NCBI RefSeq assembly: GCF_016124105.1
Contig: NZ_JADGMQ010000002.1
Span: 248,001 to 312,000 of the forward strand
Origin: Aquamicrobium zhengzhouense
GTDB lineage: Bacteria > Pseudomonadota > Alphaproteobacteria > Rhizobiales > Rhizobiaceae
Length of the DNA: 64,000 nt
Direction: 5' to 3'
In this document: positions 53,816 to 62,292 of the stretch, piece by piece
How the letters are laid out: each line of letters starts with the position of its first letter
Numbering within the stretch: the first letter of the stretch is position 1
Translations under genes and position numbers: made by a program
The notes under the pieces: model-generated
Databases searched by the model: none
What the model saw: the letters and a program-made list of their open reading frames with translations, nothing else
Told to the model about the DNA's origin: nothing

Positions 53816-54645
53816 CTGGACCGTGCGCTTGTCATTGCCCAGATGCCGAGAAGCACCATCGGTGTGGAGAGGATCATTCCCATGGTAAGCCAGCCACCCG
53901 CCAGATAGCCGATATGCGCGTCAGGTTGGCGGAAGAACTCCACGAAGATGCGCGAAAGCCCATAGCCGGCAATCATTGCACCAGCCACAAATCCCGGCTG
54001 TCTCAGCTTGAACGCAGAATGTGTGAGAATGCGCAGAACGACGAACAGGACGAGGCCTTCAAGAGCGGCTTCGTAGAGCTGGCTCGGATGGCGTGGCTCA
54101 GGTCCGCCGTTCGGGAAGACGAAAGCCCACGGCACATCTGTAGGGCGACCCCACAGCTCCGAGTTGATGAAGTTTGTCACGCGCACGAGGCCAAAGCCGA
54201 CCGGAGCGCTCGCGGCGATGACGTCGAAAAGGCTCCATGCGCTGAAGCCGCGTCTACGCGCAAAGATGATCATTGCGATGGTGACGCCGGCAAGCCCGCC
54301 GTGGAAAGACATGCCACCTTCCCAGACAGCGAATATCCCCGCCGGATTAGCAGCGTATTTGGCAAAATCGTAGAACAGTATGTAGCCGAGGCGTCCGCCA
54401 AGAACCACGCCAGCAGCTGCCCATAGCAGGAAGTCATCAATGTCGACGGCTGAAATGGGAGAGCCTGACGGCCCCCAGAGGCGATCGTCGCTGACCATGC
54501 GCTTGGCATACCACCAGGCGAACAGCAGGCCGACGACGTAGCCCAGGCCATACCAGTGGATCGCGAGCGGTCCTAATTGTACAATGACCGGGTCAATCTG
54601 GGGGAAAGGCAGGGCTGCGAGAGGCAGGAGAAGATAGTTGCTCAA
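53812..54645 (-). CDS. lgt: Prolipoprotein diacylglyceryl transferase
   Basis: This roughly 277-residue integral membrane enzyme transfers diacylglycerol from phosphatidylglycerol to lipobox cysteines. It has [20 protein letters not shown] (with the essential His) and the Lgt signature [20 protein letters not shown] (about 140-160). TTG 54645 is preferred because family members start directly before [16 protein letters not shown] 54678 is the alternative. It heads the lgt-midA-pgeF-M24 operon, overlapping midA by ATGA. Confidence 0.93.
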   Translation of the reverse strand: MSNYLLLPLAALPFPQIDPVIVQLGPLAIHWYGLGYVVGLLFAWWYAKRMVSDDRLWGPSGSPISAVDIDDFLLWAAAGVVLGGRLGYILFYDFAKYAANPAGIFAVWEGGMSFHGGLAGVTIAMIIFARRRGFSAWSLFDVIAASAPVGFGLVRVTNFINSELWGRPTDVPWAFVFPNGGPEPRHPSQLYEAALEGLVLFVVLRILTHSAFKLRQPGFVAGAMIAGYGLSRIFVEFFRQPDAHIGYLAGGWLTMGMILSTPMVLLGIWAMTSARSR

Positions 54646-54787
54646 ATCGAGATTCCCGGCCAGTTGCGCTCGCCTCATATGATCGCGCGGCCAGACGAGG
54701 TCAAGGCAACCCGATGCTCCATTCGCCTTGCATTCATGATTGCGCGGCACTACTTCCCATCAGGTTATCTCTAGCGAGGCTACAGCC

Positions 54788-55096
54788 ATGACCACCGGAC
54801 CAAACCGCATTCTCGATGAATTCGCAAAGCTGATGACTGACGCAGCGGGTGCGGCGCAGGGCGTACGCCGCGAGGTCGAGACGGCTTTTCGCGGGCAGGC
54901 AGAGCGGGTTCTGAACTCGATGGATGTGGTCCAGCGCGAGGAGTTTGAGGTCCTGCGTGACATGCTCCTCAACGTTCGTGCCGAGAACGAAAAACTCGCA
55001 AAGCGGGTGACGGAACTCGAAGGTCAGCTCAGCGCAGCGGCATCCGGGAGCGCCGATAGCGCTAAATCCGACGCGGCGGCGAAAAAATCTTCCTGA
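54788..55096 (+). CDS. ubiK: Ubiquinone biosynthesis accessory factor UbiK (BMFP)
   Basis: This 102-residue protein has the BMFP fold: an N-terminal amphipathic helix (NRILDEFAKLMTDAAGAAQG) and a C-terminal coiled coil (REEFEVLRDMLLNVRAENEK, about 50-80), ending in an Ala/Ser/Lys tail. UbiK helps assemble UbiJ and the aerobic ubiquinone complex at the membrane. ATG 54788 lies after a GAGG. It is divergent from lgt. Confidence 0.87.
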   Translation: MTTGPNRILDEFAKLMTDAAGAAQGVRREVETAFRGQAERVLNSMDVVQREEFEVLRDMLLNVRAENEKLAKRVTELEGQLSAAASGSADSAKSDAAAKKSS

Positions 55097-55439
55097 TCCG
55101 GGAGGTTTCTTATTCACATCCCGTAAGGTGAAAAAAGCGTTACGCCAGAGTCGCTTAGACTCGGCCTTTGAATCAGGTTCTGAATCTCTATCCACACCCG
55201 GTTCGCCGGTTCCCCCAAAAAGGGGCTGGTAACCCGACTCTGCATCAATAGACTGAATTTGTTGCATGATTCGAAGCAGTTGATTTGGCTGCTTCGAGGC
55301 GACGGGTGGCATGGGTCCGGCAGAGCAGTGTGTGCGTAGCTCGCCTCCGGCCTTCCTCTGTACCGGTGTTTCATCGCGTGTGCGTTCGTTCGGGGCGCAT
55401 GCGGCGCCCTTACTTTTGCCTGTGGGAAGAGACTTCTTC
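55097..55439. other. Hairpin-rich intergenic region between ubiK and ybjN
   Basis: No supported ORF. Three hairpins are visible: GAGTC/GACTC near 55148-55162, CCCCC-AAAAA-GGGG near 55212-55225, and a 9-bp perfect TCGAAGCAG/CTGCTTCGA at 55271-55297. A structured transcript is possible. No riboswitch or named RNA was recognised. Confidence 0.4.
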
Positions 55440-55940
55440 ATGAGCCTGCTTGAACTGGACCTTGCCCGTGATCTCCACCCCGTGGACGTCATTGAGCATG
55501 TGGCCAACATGAACGACTGGTCCTTCGAACGCACCGGGGACGACGAGATCTCGATCTCGGTGATCGGAAACTGGACCGACTATCACGTCTCCTTTTCCTG
55601 GATGGAAGATTTCGAGGCGCTGCACCTTGCGTGCGCCTTTGATCTGAAGGTGCCGTCAAACCGGACGCTTGAGGTGATGCGGCTCCTGTCATTGATCAAC
55701 GAGCAGATGCTGTTCGGCCATTTTGACCTGTGGGAGCAGGAAGGCGCGATCATGTTCCGCCAGTCTCTGTTGCTGGCAGGCGGTGCCGAGCCAACGAGCC
55801 AGCAGGTAGAGGTTCTTCTCTCATCCGCGCTCGAGGCATGTGAATGCTATTTTCAGGCGTTCCAGTTCGTCGTCTGGTCTGGATCAACTGCGCGGGATGC
55901 ACTGTCGAACGTGCTCTTCGAGACCCAGGGCAATTGCTGA
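55440..55940 (+). CDS. YbjN domain-containing protein
   Basis: This 166-residue YbjN-family protein has [20 protein letters not shown] near the N-terminus and [20 protein letters not shown] (about 77-96), typical of the bacterial sensory-transduction-regulator fold. The function of this widespread alphaproteobacterial gene is unclear. ATG 55440 gives the usual length. It is followed by csaA after one base. Confidence 0.88.
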   Translation: MSLLELDLARDLHPVDVIEHVANMNDWSFERTGDDEISISVIGNWTDYHVSFSWMEDFEALHLACAFDLKVPSNRTLEVMRLLSLINEQMLFGHFDLWEQEGAIMFRQSLLLAGGAEPTSQQVEVLLSSALEACECYFQAFQFVVWSGSTARDALSNVLFETQGNC

Positions 55941-55941
55941 C

Positions 55942-56301
55942 ATGAGCGGCAGCGATATCATTCGTCCGCATATCGAATATGCCGATTTTGATCGGGTAGA
56001 TATTCGGGCCGGGACGATTGTTGTTGCCGAGCCATTTCCGGAGGCTCGCAAGCCCGCCTACAAACTCTGGATCGATTTCGGGCCGGAGATCGGTGAGAAG
56101 AAGACCTCCGCGCAGATCACAAGACACTACACGCCAGAGACACTTATCGGACGCCAGGTGATAGCCGTCGTGAATTTTCCGCCGCGGCAGATCGGCAAGT
56201 TCATGTCCGAAGTTTTGACGCTCGGATTCCCGGACGAAGACGGTGAAGTGGTTCTTGCTGCGATCGAGCGGCGCGTCCCCAACGGCGGGAAGCTCTTCTA
56301 G
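55942..56301 (+). CDS. CsaA-like tRNA-binding protein
   Basis: This 119-residue protein is an OB-fold tRNA-binding domain: [20 protein letters not shown] (about 12-31), then [20 protein letters not shown] and [20 protein letters not shown]. Bacillus CsaA is a chaperone-like dimer; related domains bind tRNA. It begins one base after the ybjN stop. In many Hyphomicrobiales I recall proC between these two; it is absent here. Confidence 0.9.
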   Translation: MSGSDIIRPHIEYADFDRVDIRAGTIVVAEPFPEARKPAYKLWIDFGPEIGEKKTSAQITRHYTPETLIGRQVIAVVNFPPRQIGKFMSEVLTLGFPDEDGEVVLAAIERRVPNGGKLF

Positions 56302-56322
56302 ATCCTCTCGCTGAGAGTTTTC

Positions 56323-57729
56323 CTAAGCCGGTATTCGAACGACCGCACGCAGGCCGCCAAGCGGACTGTCGTCAAGCGTGATGTCACCGCCGTGGCTGCG
56401 GGCGATATCCCGGGCGATCGACAATCCCAGACCCGTACCGCTCGCATCGAGGTTTCGCGCTGTGTCGAGGCGCAGGAACGGCTTGAAGACATCCTCCCGC
56501 TTTTCCGTAGGGATGCCCGGACCATCGTCATCCACGATCAAGAGCAGCGAGCCGCGCGAGTGTGAGGCCTTCACCTCGATATTCTTTGAATAACGCATTG
56601 CGTTGCCGACCAGATTGGACAGCAGGCGTGAGAACGCATTGGGGCGGACATGGATTTCAGGGTTACCTGACAGGGAAGTGGTCAGGTTGCGTTTGCGAAG
56701 TTCTCCCTCCTCGACGAGCTTGGCGAGGAACGTCGCCAGATCAAATACGCCAGGATCTTCGGCAGCCTCTCCGCGTGCGAAGGCGAGGTAGCCTTCGAGC
56801 ATTGACTGCATGTCGTTGATGTCCTGATCCAGAGCTTCCCGGTCTGGTTTGGTGCCGCCGAGTGCAAGCTGAAGCTTGAAGCGAGTGAGGATGGTCCGTA
56901 AATCGTGGCTGACGCCGGTCAGCATCGCCGTTCGTTGCTCGATCTGACGTTCGATGCGCTCGCGCATCTGTATGAAGGCCGCGCCCGCACGCCTTACCTC
57001 TTCCGCGCCCCGGGGGCGGAAATCCGATGGCATTGGTCGCCCCTTGCCGAAGCTTTCTGCTGCTTCTGCAAGTTGCAGAATGGGACGGATCTGGTTACGC
57101 AAAAATGCCACCGCAATCGCAAGAAGCACCAGCGAGGTTCCTGCCATCCAAAGCAGGAAGATATGCGTGTTGGATGCATAGGTATGGCTGCGACGGGCGA
57201 AGACGCGCAGCACCTTGTCTTCAAGGCGGATGCGGATTTCCACGATATTGGAGTTGCCGACCGTGTCGAGCCAGAAGGGGCGGTTGATCTGCTGGGTGAT
57301 CTGCTCGCTGAGGGTCTGATCCAGGATGGAGAAGAACGGCTTGGGGCCCGGCGGAGGCAACGGATCAGGGGGTAGCAGATCGATCCTCATCAGCATGCGC
57401 TCCTGTGCGATGCGAATGATCTGCGAATGGTCTTCGTCCGATGGCCACGTTTCGATCATGTCGATCAGGGCCGCAATGTCGCGCGTCACAGCCGTCGAAA
57501 GGCGCACTGTGACGGTCTGCCAGTGGCGCTCCATGAACACGAAGGCCACCAGCGACTGGAACAGGATCATCGGAGCGATGACAATAATGAGAGAGCGCGC
57601 GTAAAGCCGCTTCGGCAAAAAACGTGCGAAGTTCGGCATCAGGCGTCGCAGACGCCGCCAAATGGTGCGTAGTCGCAGTTCGGCACGCGATCCGGCACCG
57701 CGGGGCTCCGTGGTTTCGGAACGTGCCAT
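56323..57729 (-). CDS. EnvZ/OmpR-type sensor histidine kinase
   Basis: This 468-residue membrane kinase has helices at about 46-67 and 190-210 flanking a periplasmic domain with a Pro-rich loop (PDPLPPPGPKP). A HAMP follows, then the DHp H-box SHDLRTILTRFKLQLAL (His275; Ile replaces the usual Pro) and the HATPase domain (NAMRYSKNIEV, DDDGPGIPTEKREDVFKPF, GTGLGLSIARDIARSHGG). ATG 57729 follows AGGAAGGG. It is downstream of its response regulator. The signal sensed is unknown. Confidence 0.93.
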   Translation of the reverse strand: MARSETTEPRGAGSRAELRLRTIWRRLRRLMPNFARFLPKRLYARSLIIVIAPMILFQSLVAFVFMERHWQTVTVRLSTAVTRDIAALIDMIETWPSDEDHSQIIRIAQERMLMRIDLLPPDPLPPPGPKPFFSILDQTLSEQITQQINRPFWLDTVGNSNIVEIRIRLEDKVLRVFARRSHTYASNTHIFLLWMAGTSLVLLAIAVAFLRNQIRPILQLAEAAESFGKGRPMPSDFRPRGAEEVRRAGAAFIQMRERIERQIEQRTAMLTGVSHDLRTILTRFKLQLALGGTKPDREALDQDINDMQSMLEGYLAFARGEAAEDPGVFDLATFLAKLVEEGELRKRNLTTSLSGNPEIHVRPNAFSRLLSNLVGNAMRYSKNIEVKASHSRGSLLLIVDDDGPGIPTEKREDVFKPFLRLDTARNLDASGTGLGLSIARDIARSHGGDITLDDSPLGGLRAVVRIPA

Positions 57730-57758
57730 GTTGCCCTTCCTACGTTTCCTGACCTTGT

Positions 57759-58463
57759 CTATTCGACGCTCAGGCGATAGCCTACACCTCGGACCGTCTG
57801 CAACCATACCGGGTTGGACGGGTCGCGCTCGATCTTGCGGCGCAGGCGATTGATCTGGACGTCAATCGTCCGCTCGCCGACTTCCGCATCCGCCCCGACC
57901 AGTTCGTGGCGCGGGATCGTTTCTCCGGCACGCTCAGCGAAGATTACAAGGATTTCCTGCTCCCGGTCCGTCAGCTTTAACGGCTCACCGCCCTTTTTCA
58001 GCTCGCGTTTCGCGATCTGGAACGTGTAGGGGCCAAACACGATCTGCTCCAGTTTCGGGATCGGTTGCGGCCCGCCACGGCGCAGTATGCTGCTGAGGCG
58101 CAGAAGCAGCTCGCGCGGATCAAACGGCTTGGCGAGATAATCGTCCGCGCCAGCTTCGAGCCCTTCGACGCGGTTATCCGTCTCTGACAGCGCCGTCAGC
58201 ATCAGGATAGGAACGTCCTTCTCTTGCCGCAGAGCATGAGTGAGTTCGACACCGGTCTCGCCGGGCATCATCACGTCGAGCACGATGAGGTCGAATTCGA
58301 GACCGATCAGCTTGCGTCTTGCTTCGGCTGCGCTGCCCGCAATTGTGACGCGATATCCATTTTCCGTGAGGAACTGCTTCAAAAGCGTGCGGATTCGGGT
58401 GTCGTCGTCGACGACCAGAAGGTGGGGCGCATCATCGCCCGGAACGTCAGAATCATTCGCCAT
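57759..58463 (-). CDS. ompR: OmpR-type response regulator
   Basis: This 234-residue protein has a receiver domain with phosphoacceptor Asp63 in VLDVMMPGETGVEL, acidic pair VVDDD and Lys112 in AKPFDPREL. A winged-helix DNA-binding domain (about 130-232) has TDREQEILVIFAERAGE and RTIDVQINRLRRKIERDPSN. It probably works with the adjacent kinase (29 bases between frames). Symbol by close family resemblance; target genes are unknown. Confidence 0.9.
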   Translation of the reverse strand: MANDSDVPGDDAPHLLVVDDDTRIRTLLKQFLTENGYRVTIAGSAAEARRKLIGLEFDLIVLDVMMPGETGVELTHALRQEKDVPILMLTALSETDNRVEGLEAGADDYLAKPFDPRELLLRLSSILRRGGPQPIPKLEQIVFGPYTFQIAKRELKKGGEPLKLTDREQEILVIFAERAGETIPRHELVGADAEVGERTIDVQINRLRRKIERDPSNPVWLQTVRGVGYRLSVE

Positions 58464-58519
58464 TGCTGGTTCGTCCTCGCCCCTAACTCTTTAACACAAT
58501 GTCAGACGCTCCAGATGGT

Positions 58520-59047
58520 TCAGCCTTTCTCCACTGCCGTCCGATCCGTCGGGACCGCTGCGACCTGGGCGCGTGAGTCAGGGTTCATCATATCCATCAG
58601 GAACTGTTCAATCACCTCACGTTCGCGAGGTGACGTACCCGCAAGTGCCCGTGCAATGCGGCGTGACTGGGGCGTCGCAAGATCCAAAGCGAGCATGCGC
58701 CCTTTCTCAGTAGGGTGCAATTCCCGCTGCCGGCGATCGCGTGGCCCCGGAACCTGGACAATGTAGCCACCGTCGATCAACTGCTTGAGGACCCGGGCGA
58801 GGCTCTGCTTGGTGATCTTCAATAGCTCAAGGAGCTCGGCCACGGTCAGTCCGGGGCGACGGTTGACGAAGTGCACGATCCGATGGTGCGCGCGGCCGAA
58901 GCCATACTGGGTAAGCAGGTGGTCGGGATCAGACGTAAAATCGCGATAAGCGAAGAAAATCTGCTCGATGATCGAGAAATCTATCTCCGTCGCAGGAGCG
59001 TCCTGCTCATGCTCAGGGAAAGCCGGTTTGGCTCGCTCGCTCGTCAT
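58520..59047 (-). CDS. MarR-family transcriptional regulator
   Basis: This 175-residue dimeric winged-helix regulator has LTVAELLELLKITKQSLARV (recognition helix about 85-104) and the wing GYIVQVPGPRDRRQRELHPT (about 113-132). It has longer N- and C-terminal arms than the smallest MarR proteins. It is divergent from ilvE; the shared intergenic region holds a 13-bp inverted repeat overlapping a promoter, a likely autoregulatory operator. Confidence 0.9.
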   Translation of the reverse strand: MTSERAKPAFPEHEQDAPATEIDFSIIEQIFFAYRDFTSDPDHLLTQYGFGRAHHRIVHFVNRRPGLTVAELLELLKITKQSLARVLKQLIDGGYIVQVPGPRDRRQRELHPTEKGRMLALDLATPQSRRIARALAGTSPREREVIEQFLMDMMNPDSRAQVAAVPTDRTAVEKG

Positions 59048-59086
59048 AAATCCTCAGCCATGTTGATGGGTGAATACGTCAGTGTT

Positions 59087-59124
59087 GTTGACATAAATTG
59101 GGTCGGCTGATAATTTTTGTCAAC
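59087..59124. promoter_or_regulatory. Inverted-repeat operator overlapping divergent promoters
   Basis: GTTGACATAAATT (59087-59099) and AATTTTTGTCAAC (59112-59124) are inverted repeats matching at 12 of 13 positions, with a 12-base spacer. The plus strand contains TTGACA-N17-TAATTT (-35 59088, -10 59111) toward ilvE; the minus strand has TTGACA with a weaker CAATTT toward marR. This fits a MarR-type operator controlling both directions. Confidence 0.65.
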
Positions 59125-59290
59125 GTTTGGCATCCAGGACGAACAAAATGGAAAGATCCAAATAGGGTTCAGGAGCTTCCATTAATCGTCGGTAGCCAGC
59201 CACAGCACTTGCAAATTCCACATTTTGGGTTAGCGAAGTGCGCGGCTCACGTCCAACGAAAACATACCTCCGGCACCTAGGGAGATTATC

Positions 59291-60184
59291 ATGGCATCCG
59301 TTCCTTTCGACCAGCTTGACGGTCATATCTGGATGAACGGCGAATTCGTCAGATGGGCGGACGCCAAGCTGCACGTGCTGACCCACGGTCTCCATTACGC
59401 CAGCTCTGTCTTCGAGGGCGAGCGCGCCTATGGTGGCGAAATCTTCAAGCTGACGGAACATACGGAGCGCTTGATCGAGTCTGGTCGGATTCTCGGGTTC
59501 GAGATCCCGTACACCGTTGAAGAGATCAACCAGGCGTGCCGGGATCTTCTTGTGAAGCAGGGCTTCACGGATGCGTATGTTCGTCCGATCGCATGGCGCG
59601 GTTCGGAGTCGCTGGGTGTGTCGGCACAGAACAACCGCATTAACGTCGCCATCGCGATCTGGCAGTGGCCGAGCTATTTCGACCCGGCAACCAAGATGAA
59701 AGGCATCCGCCTCGACATCGCCGAGTATTGCCGTCCGGACCCGCGCACGGCTCCGTCGCGCGCAAAGGCCGCCGGCCTCTACATGATCTGCACGCTGTCC
59801 AAGCATGCTGCAGAAGCCAAGGGTTATGCGGACGCGTTGATGCTCGACTGGCGCGGCCAGATCGCTGAGGCAACCGGCGCAAATATCTTCTTCGTCAAGG
59901 ACGGCAAGCTGCACACGCCCACCCCCGATTGCTTCCTCGACGGTATTACCCGTCGCACTGTGATCGGCCTCGCCAGGGACCTCGGCATCGAGGTGATCGA
60001 GCGTGCCATCATGCCGGAAGAAATGGCAGGCTTTGAGGAAGCGTTCCTGTGCGGAACGGCTGCAGAAGTCACCCCGATTTCCGAGATCGCGCAGTACCGC
60101 TTTACTCCGGGCGCGCTGAGCAAGAAGCTGATCGACGCCTATGAGGCGGAGGTTCAGCCAAAGCAGGCGCAGGCAGCCGAGTAG
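59291..60184 (+). CDS. ilvE: Branched-chain amino acid aminotransferase
   Basis: This 297-residue fold-type IV PLP enzyme has HGLHYASSVFEGERAYGG (about 32-49), the PLP Lys159 in RAKAAGLYM, then EATGANIFFVKDGKL and GITRRTVIGLARDLGIEV. It interconverts leucine, isoleucine and valine with their 2-oxo acids, completing the pathway fed by leuA. Transcribed from the promoter 175 bases upstream; a long leader precedes the ATG, which follows AGGGAG. A terminator ends the gene. Confidence 0.94.
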   Translation: MASVPFDQLDGHIWMNGEFVRWADAKLHVLTHGLHYASSVFEGERAYGGEIFKLTEHTERLIESGRILGFEIPYTVEEINQACRDLLVKQGFTDAYVRPIAWRGSESLGVSAQNNRINVAIAIWQWPSYFDPATKMKGIRLDIAEYCRPDPRTAPSRAKAAGLYMICTLSKHAAEAKGYADALMLDWRGQIAEATGANIFFVKDGKLHTPTPDCFLDGITRRTVIGLARDLGIEVIERAIMPEEMAGFEEAFLCGTAAEVTPISEIAQYRFTPGALSKKLIDAYEAEVQPKQAQAAE

Positions 60185-60207
60185 GCTGGTCTCAAGTCAG
60201 TCTTTCC

Positions 60208-60237
60208 ATCCCCCGCTTCGGCGGGGGATTTTGTTTG
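60208..60237 (+). terminator. Rho-independent terminator after ilvE
   Basis: ATCCCCCGC-TTCG-GCGGGGGAT, a 9-bp stem with a UUCG tetraloop, is followed by TTTTGTTTG. It lies 24 bases after the ilvE stop. Confidence 0.95.
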
Positions 60238-60324
60238 AGAGGAAAGACGGAAGTGAACTGCGCCGAAAGTCGCTTCGCCTTTTCGTTCAACTTGCTCTAA
60301 GTCAGGCGAAAAGAGGAGATGAAG

Positions 60325-60963
60325 ATGGGCCAACTTCGCGCGGGCATCGTTCCTGTCACCCCGTTCCAGCAGAACTGTACCATCCTGTTTGATGACGAGA
60401 CGAAGCAGGGTGTGGTCGTTGATCCGGGTGGTGATGTCGATCAAATCGTGGCAGCGATCCAGGAAAACGGAATCAAGATCGAAGCGATCTGGATAACGCA
60501 TGGGCATATCGACCATGCAGGCGGCGCAATGGAGCTCAAGGAAAAGCTGGGCGTCGACATAGTGGGCCCTCATGAGGCGGACCGCGTTCTTCTGGACAAT
60601 ATCGAGCTGTCCGCAACCAACTATCGCATTTCCGGCGTGCGGAACTGCACCCCGGACCGCTACCTCAACGAAGGTGAGGTTGTCTCGTTCGCCGGGCATG
60701 ATTTCGAGGTTCTGCATTGTCCCGGCCATGCGCCTGGGCACGTGGTCTACTACAACCGGGACGCAAAGTTCGCCCATGTCGGTGATGTCCTGTTCCAGGG
60801 ATCTGTCGGGCGTACCGACCTTCCGGGCGGAGATCACGACGCGCTGATCCGCTCGATCAAGGAGAAGCTGCTGCCGCTCGGCGACGAGATAGGCTTCATC
60901 TGCGGTCACGGTCCTGGCGGTCGATTTGGAGACGAGCGCCGCTCAAACCCGTTCCTGCGATAA
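60325..60963 (+). CDS. MBL-fold metallo-hydrolase (glyoxalase II-like)
   Basis: This 212-residue metallo-beta-lactamase-fold protein has THGHIDHAGG (His59, His61, Asp63, His64), GHAPGHVVYYN and LFQGSVGRTDLPGGDHDALI, with a C-terminal CGHGPGGRFGDERRSNPF. It resembles the YcbL group of hydrolases, which cleave glutathione thioesters. ATG 60325 is six bases after AGAGGAG; ATG 60319 is an alternative. It is followed by a terminator. Confidence 0.88.
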   Translation: MGQLRAGIVPVTPFQQNCTILFDDETKQGVVVDPGGDVDQIVAAIQENGIKIEAIWITHGHIDHAGGAMELKEKLGVDIVGPHEADRVLLDNIELSATNYRISGVRNCTPDRYLNEGEVVSFAGHDFEVLHCPGHAPGHVVYYNRDAKFAHVGDVLFQGSVGRTDLPGGDHDALIRSIKEKLLPLGDEIGFICGHGPGGRFGDERRSNPFLR

Positions 60964-60981
60964 ACAGGATCCTATACAAAA

Positions 60982-61013
60982 GAACACGCGTCTCACTGAA
61001 GTGACGCGTGTTC
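60982..61013. terminator. Bidirectional hairpin between the MBL gene and cspA
   Basis: GAACACGCGTC/GACGCGTGTTC forms an 11-bp stem with inner CAC/GTG pairing. It separates the convergent MBL and cold-shock genes; there is a short T-tract on either side. Confidence 0.7.
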
Positions 61014-61046
61014 ATCTGTTTGCTGGCGGAGCTGCCGCCCCGTGGG

Positions 61047-61259
61047 TTAAAGGACGGTCAAATTGACAGCCTTCGGGCCCTTTCCACGCTTGTCCGGTTC
61101 AGTCTCGAAGGTGACCTTCTGACCGTCTTCCAGACCGGGTAGGCCTGACGCCTGAACCGCTGAAATATGGACGAACACGTCCTTGTCACCGCCCTCGGGC
61201 GTGATGAAGCCAAACCCCTTGGCATGATTGAAGAATTTAACCGTTCCACTCTGAGGCAT
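61047..61259 (-). CDS. Cold-shock protein (CspA family), copy 1
   Basis: This 70-residue single cold-shock domain protein has the RNA-binding motifs [14 protein letters not shown] (RNP1) and DVFVHIS (RNP2), and ends [12 protein letters not shown]. It binds single-stranded RNA and DNA as a chaperone. It is divergent from a paralogue at 61868 across a 608-base gap. ATG 61259 has a GGAG-type site upstream (AAGGAGCATCCCAAA). Confidence 0.96.
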   Translation of the reverse strand: MPQSGTVKFFNHAKGFGFITPEGGDKDVFVHISAVQASGLPGLEDGQKVTFETEPDKRGKGPKAVNLTVL

Positions 61260-61867
61260 TTTGGGATGCTCCTTATCTCCCGCTCCTAGTCCCTGCGGGC
61301 AACACCCGCGTTGTTCTGGCATCACTGGGGGAGAAGAAGAGGCATCCGTCGCGCCGGGGTCTAGCCGAAACCCTCTCATTTCGCGGTCGACCGGTACAAT
61401 CTTGCAATTTACCCATTTCCTGCGGTGGGAGTTGCACCAGTGTATCCTATTCCAGTCTCCGGGCCGGCAAATGCCCGAACGGAAGAATTTGTCGTTCATT
61501 TTCCAGTTACGAGCAAGCAAAAGATTCGGATAGATGCTTACTACAATGAAAACAACAATGTACGCGTCCGCTTTGCTGTAATTTTCACGTTGCTGCGCCA
61601 ACTCCGCTCGCGGGAATGAGGCGAGCGAAGGTGTACAGTCTGCATATGAAGCACGCCTGGTGCCGCTTTTCAGATCATGAATCGTGCCGTTTCTGCCTTC
61701 TTGCAGACGATCAGAAATCGTGCCATTCTGATGACGTTCGGGCATTTGCATCCCGGAGACTGGACCGTTTTGGACGACCTTTCCCCGACTTCGTGAACTC
61801 TCGACACACGCGACCCTGCACACGTCGTGCAGACGCAGCTTACCAAAGGGAACAGGAGCTTTCCCCT
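61260..61867. other. Long intergenic region between divergent cold-shock genes
   Basis: No confident ORF. It probably contains the two promoters and long 5' leaders typical of cold-shock mRNAs. Two 22-23-bp imperfect direct repeats lie at 61673-61695 and 61709-61730. The frame of the second csp gene stays open far upstream (from 61616), but nothing there resembles a protein. Confidence 0.5.
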
Positions 61868-62080
61868 ATGGCCCAGACCGGCACCGTTAAATTCTTCAAT
61901 GCAACCAAAGGCTTCGGCTTCATTACGCCTGATGGCGGTGCGAAGGACGTTTTCGTCCACATCTCCGCTGTTGAAGCATCGGGTCTGCGTACCCTGGTAG
62001 ATGGCCAGAAGGTCACCTTCGACACCGAGCCGGATCGTATGGGCAAGGGTCCGAAGGCTGTGAACCTTTCGGCAGAATAA
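61868..62080 (+). CDS. Cold-shock protein (CspA family), copy 2
   Basis: This 70-residue cold-shock domain protein reads [17 protein letters not shown] with [14 protein letters not shown]. It is paralogous to the gene at 61047, with which it shares the KGPKAVNL ending. It is probably cold- or stress-inducible. ATG 61868 follows GGAACAGGAG. It is followed by a hairpin terminator. Confidence 0.96.
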   Translation: MAQTGTVKFFNATKGFGFITPDGGAKDVFVHISAVEASGLRTLVDGQKVTFDTEPDRMGKGPKAVNLSAE

Positions 62081-62096
62081 TCCCGCAAGAGTTTGG

Positions 62097-62130
62097 AAAG
62101 GCGGTGCGAGCGATCGCGCCGCCTTTTTCG
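62097..62130 (+). terminator. Rho-independent terminator after cspA copy 2
   Basis: AAGGCGGTGCGA-GCGA-TCGCGCCGCCTT, a 12-bp stem with one wobble pair, is followed by TTTCGTTTC. It starts 17 bases past the stop. Confidence 0.9.
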
Positions 62131-62197
62131 TTTCAGGGGCCAAGTAAGAGCAGAGAACTACTTGTACGCCCGGACATCGCTGCTGCGTCGCATGACG

Positions 62198-62223
62198 GAT
62201 CCTGACAACCTCCTGTCAGGATC
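62198..62223. repeat. Perfect 10-bp inverted repeat upstream of uvrB
   Basis: GATCCTGACA (62198-62207) and TGTCAGGATC (62214-62223) are separated by ACCTCC. It lies 69 bases before the uvrB ATG. It has no T-run, so operator or transcript hairpin are the options. Confidence 0.7.
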
Positions 62224-62292
62224 ACGTGAATTGATCGAGGCGTGGGGGCCGCAGGCCTTTCCATTTGATGTGGCACCGACCATATTCCCGCC

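Noticed and set aside
62146-62160. GAAC-N5-GTAC pattern considered as a LexA box for uvrB
   Set aside because: Spacing and second half do not match the alphaproteobacterial GTTC-N7-GTTC consensus.
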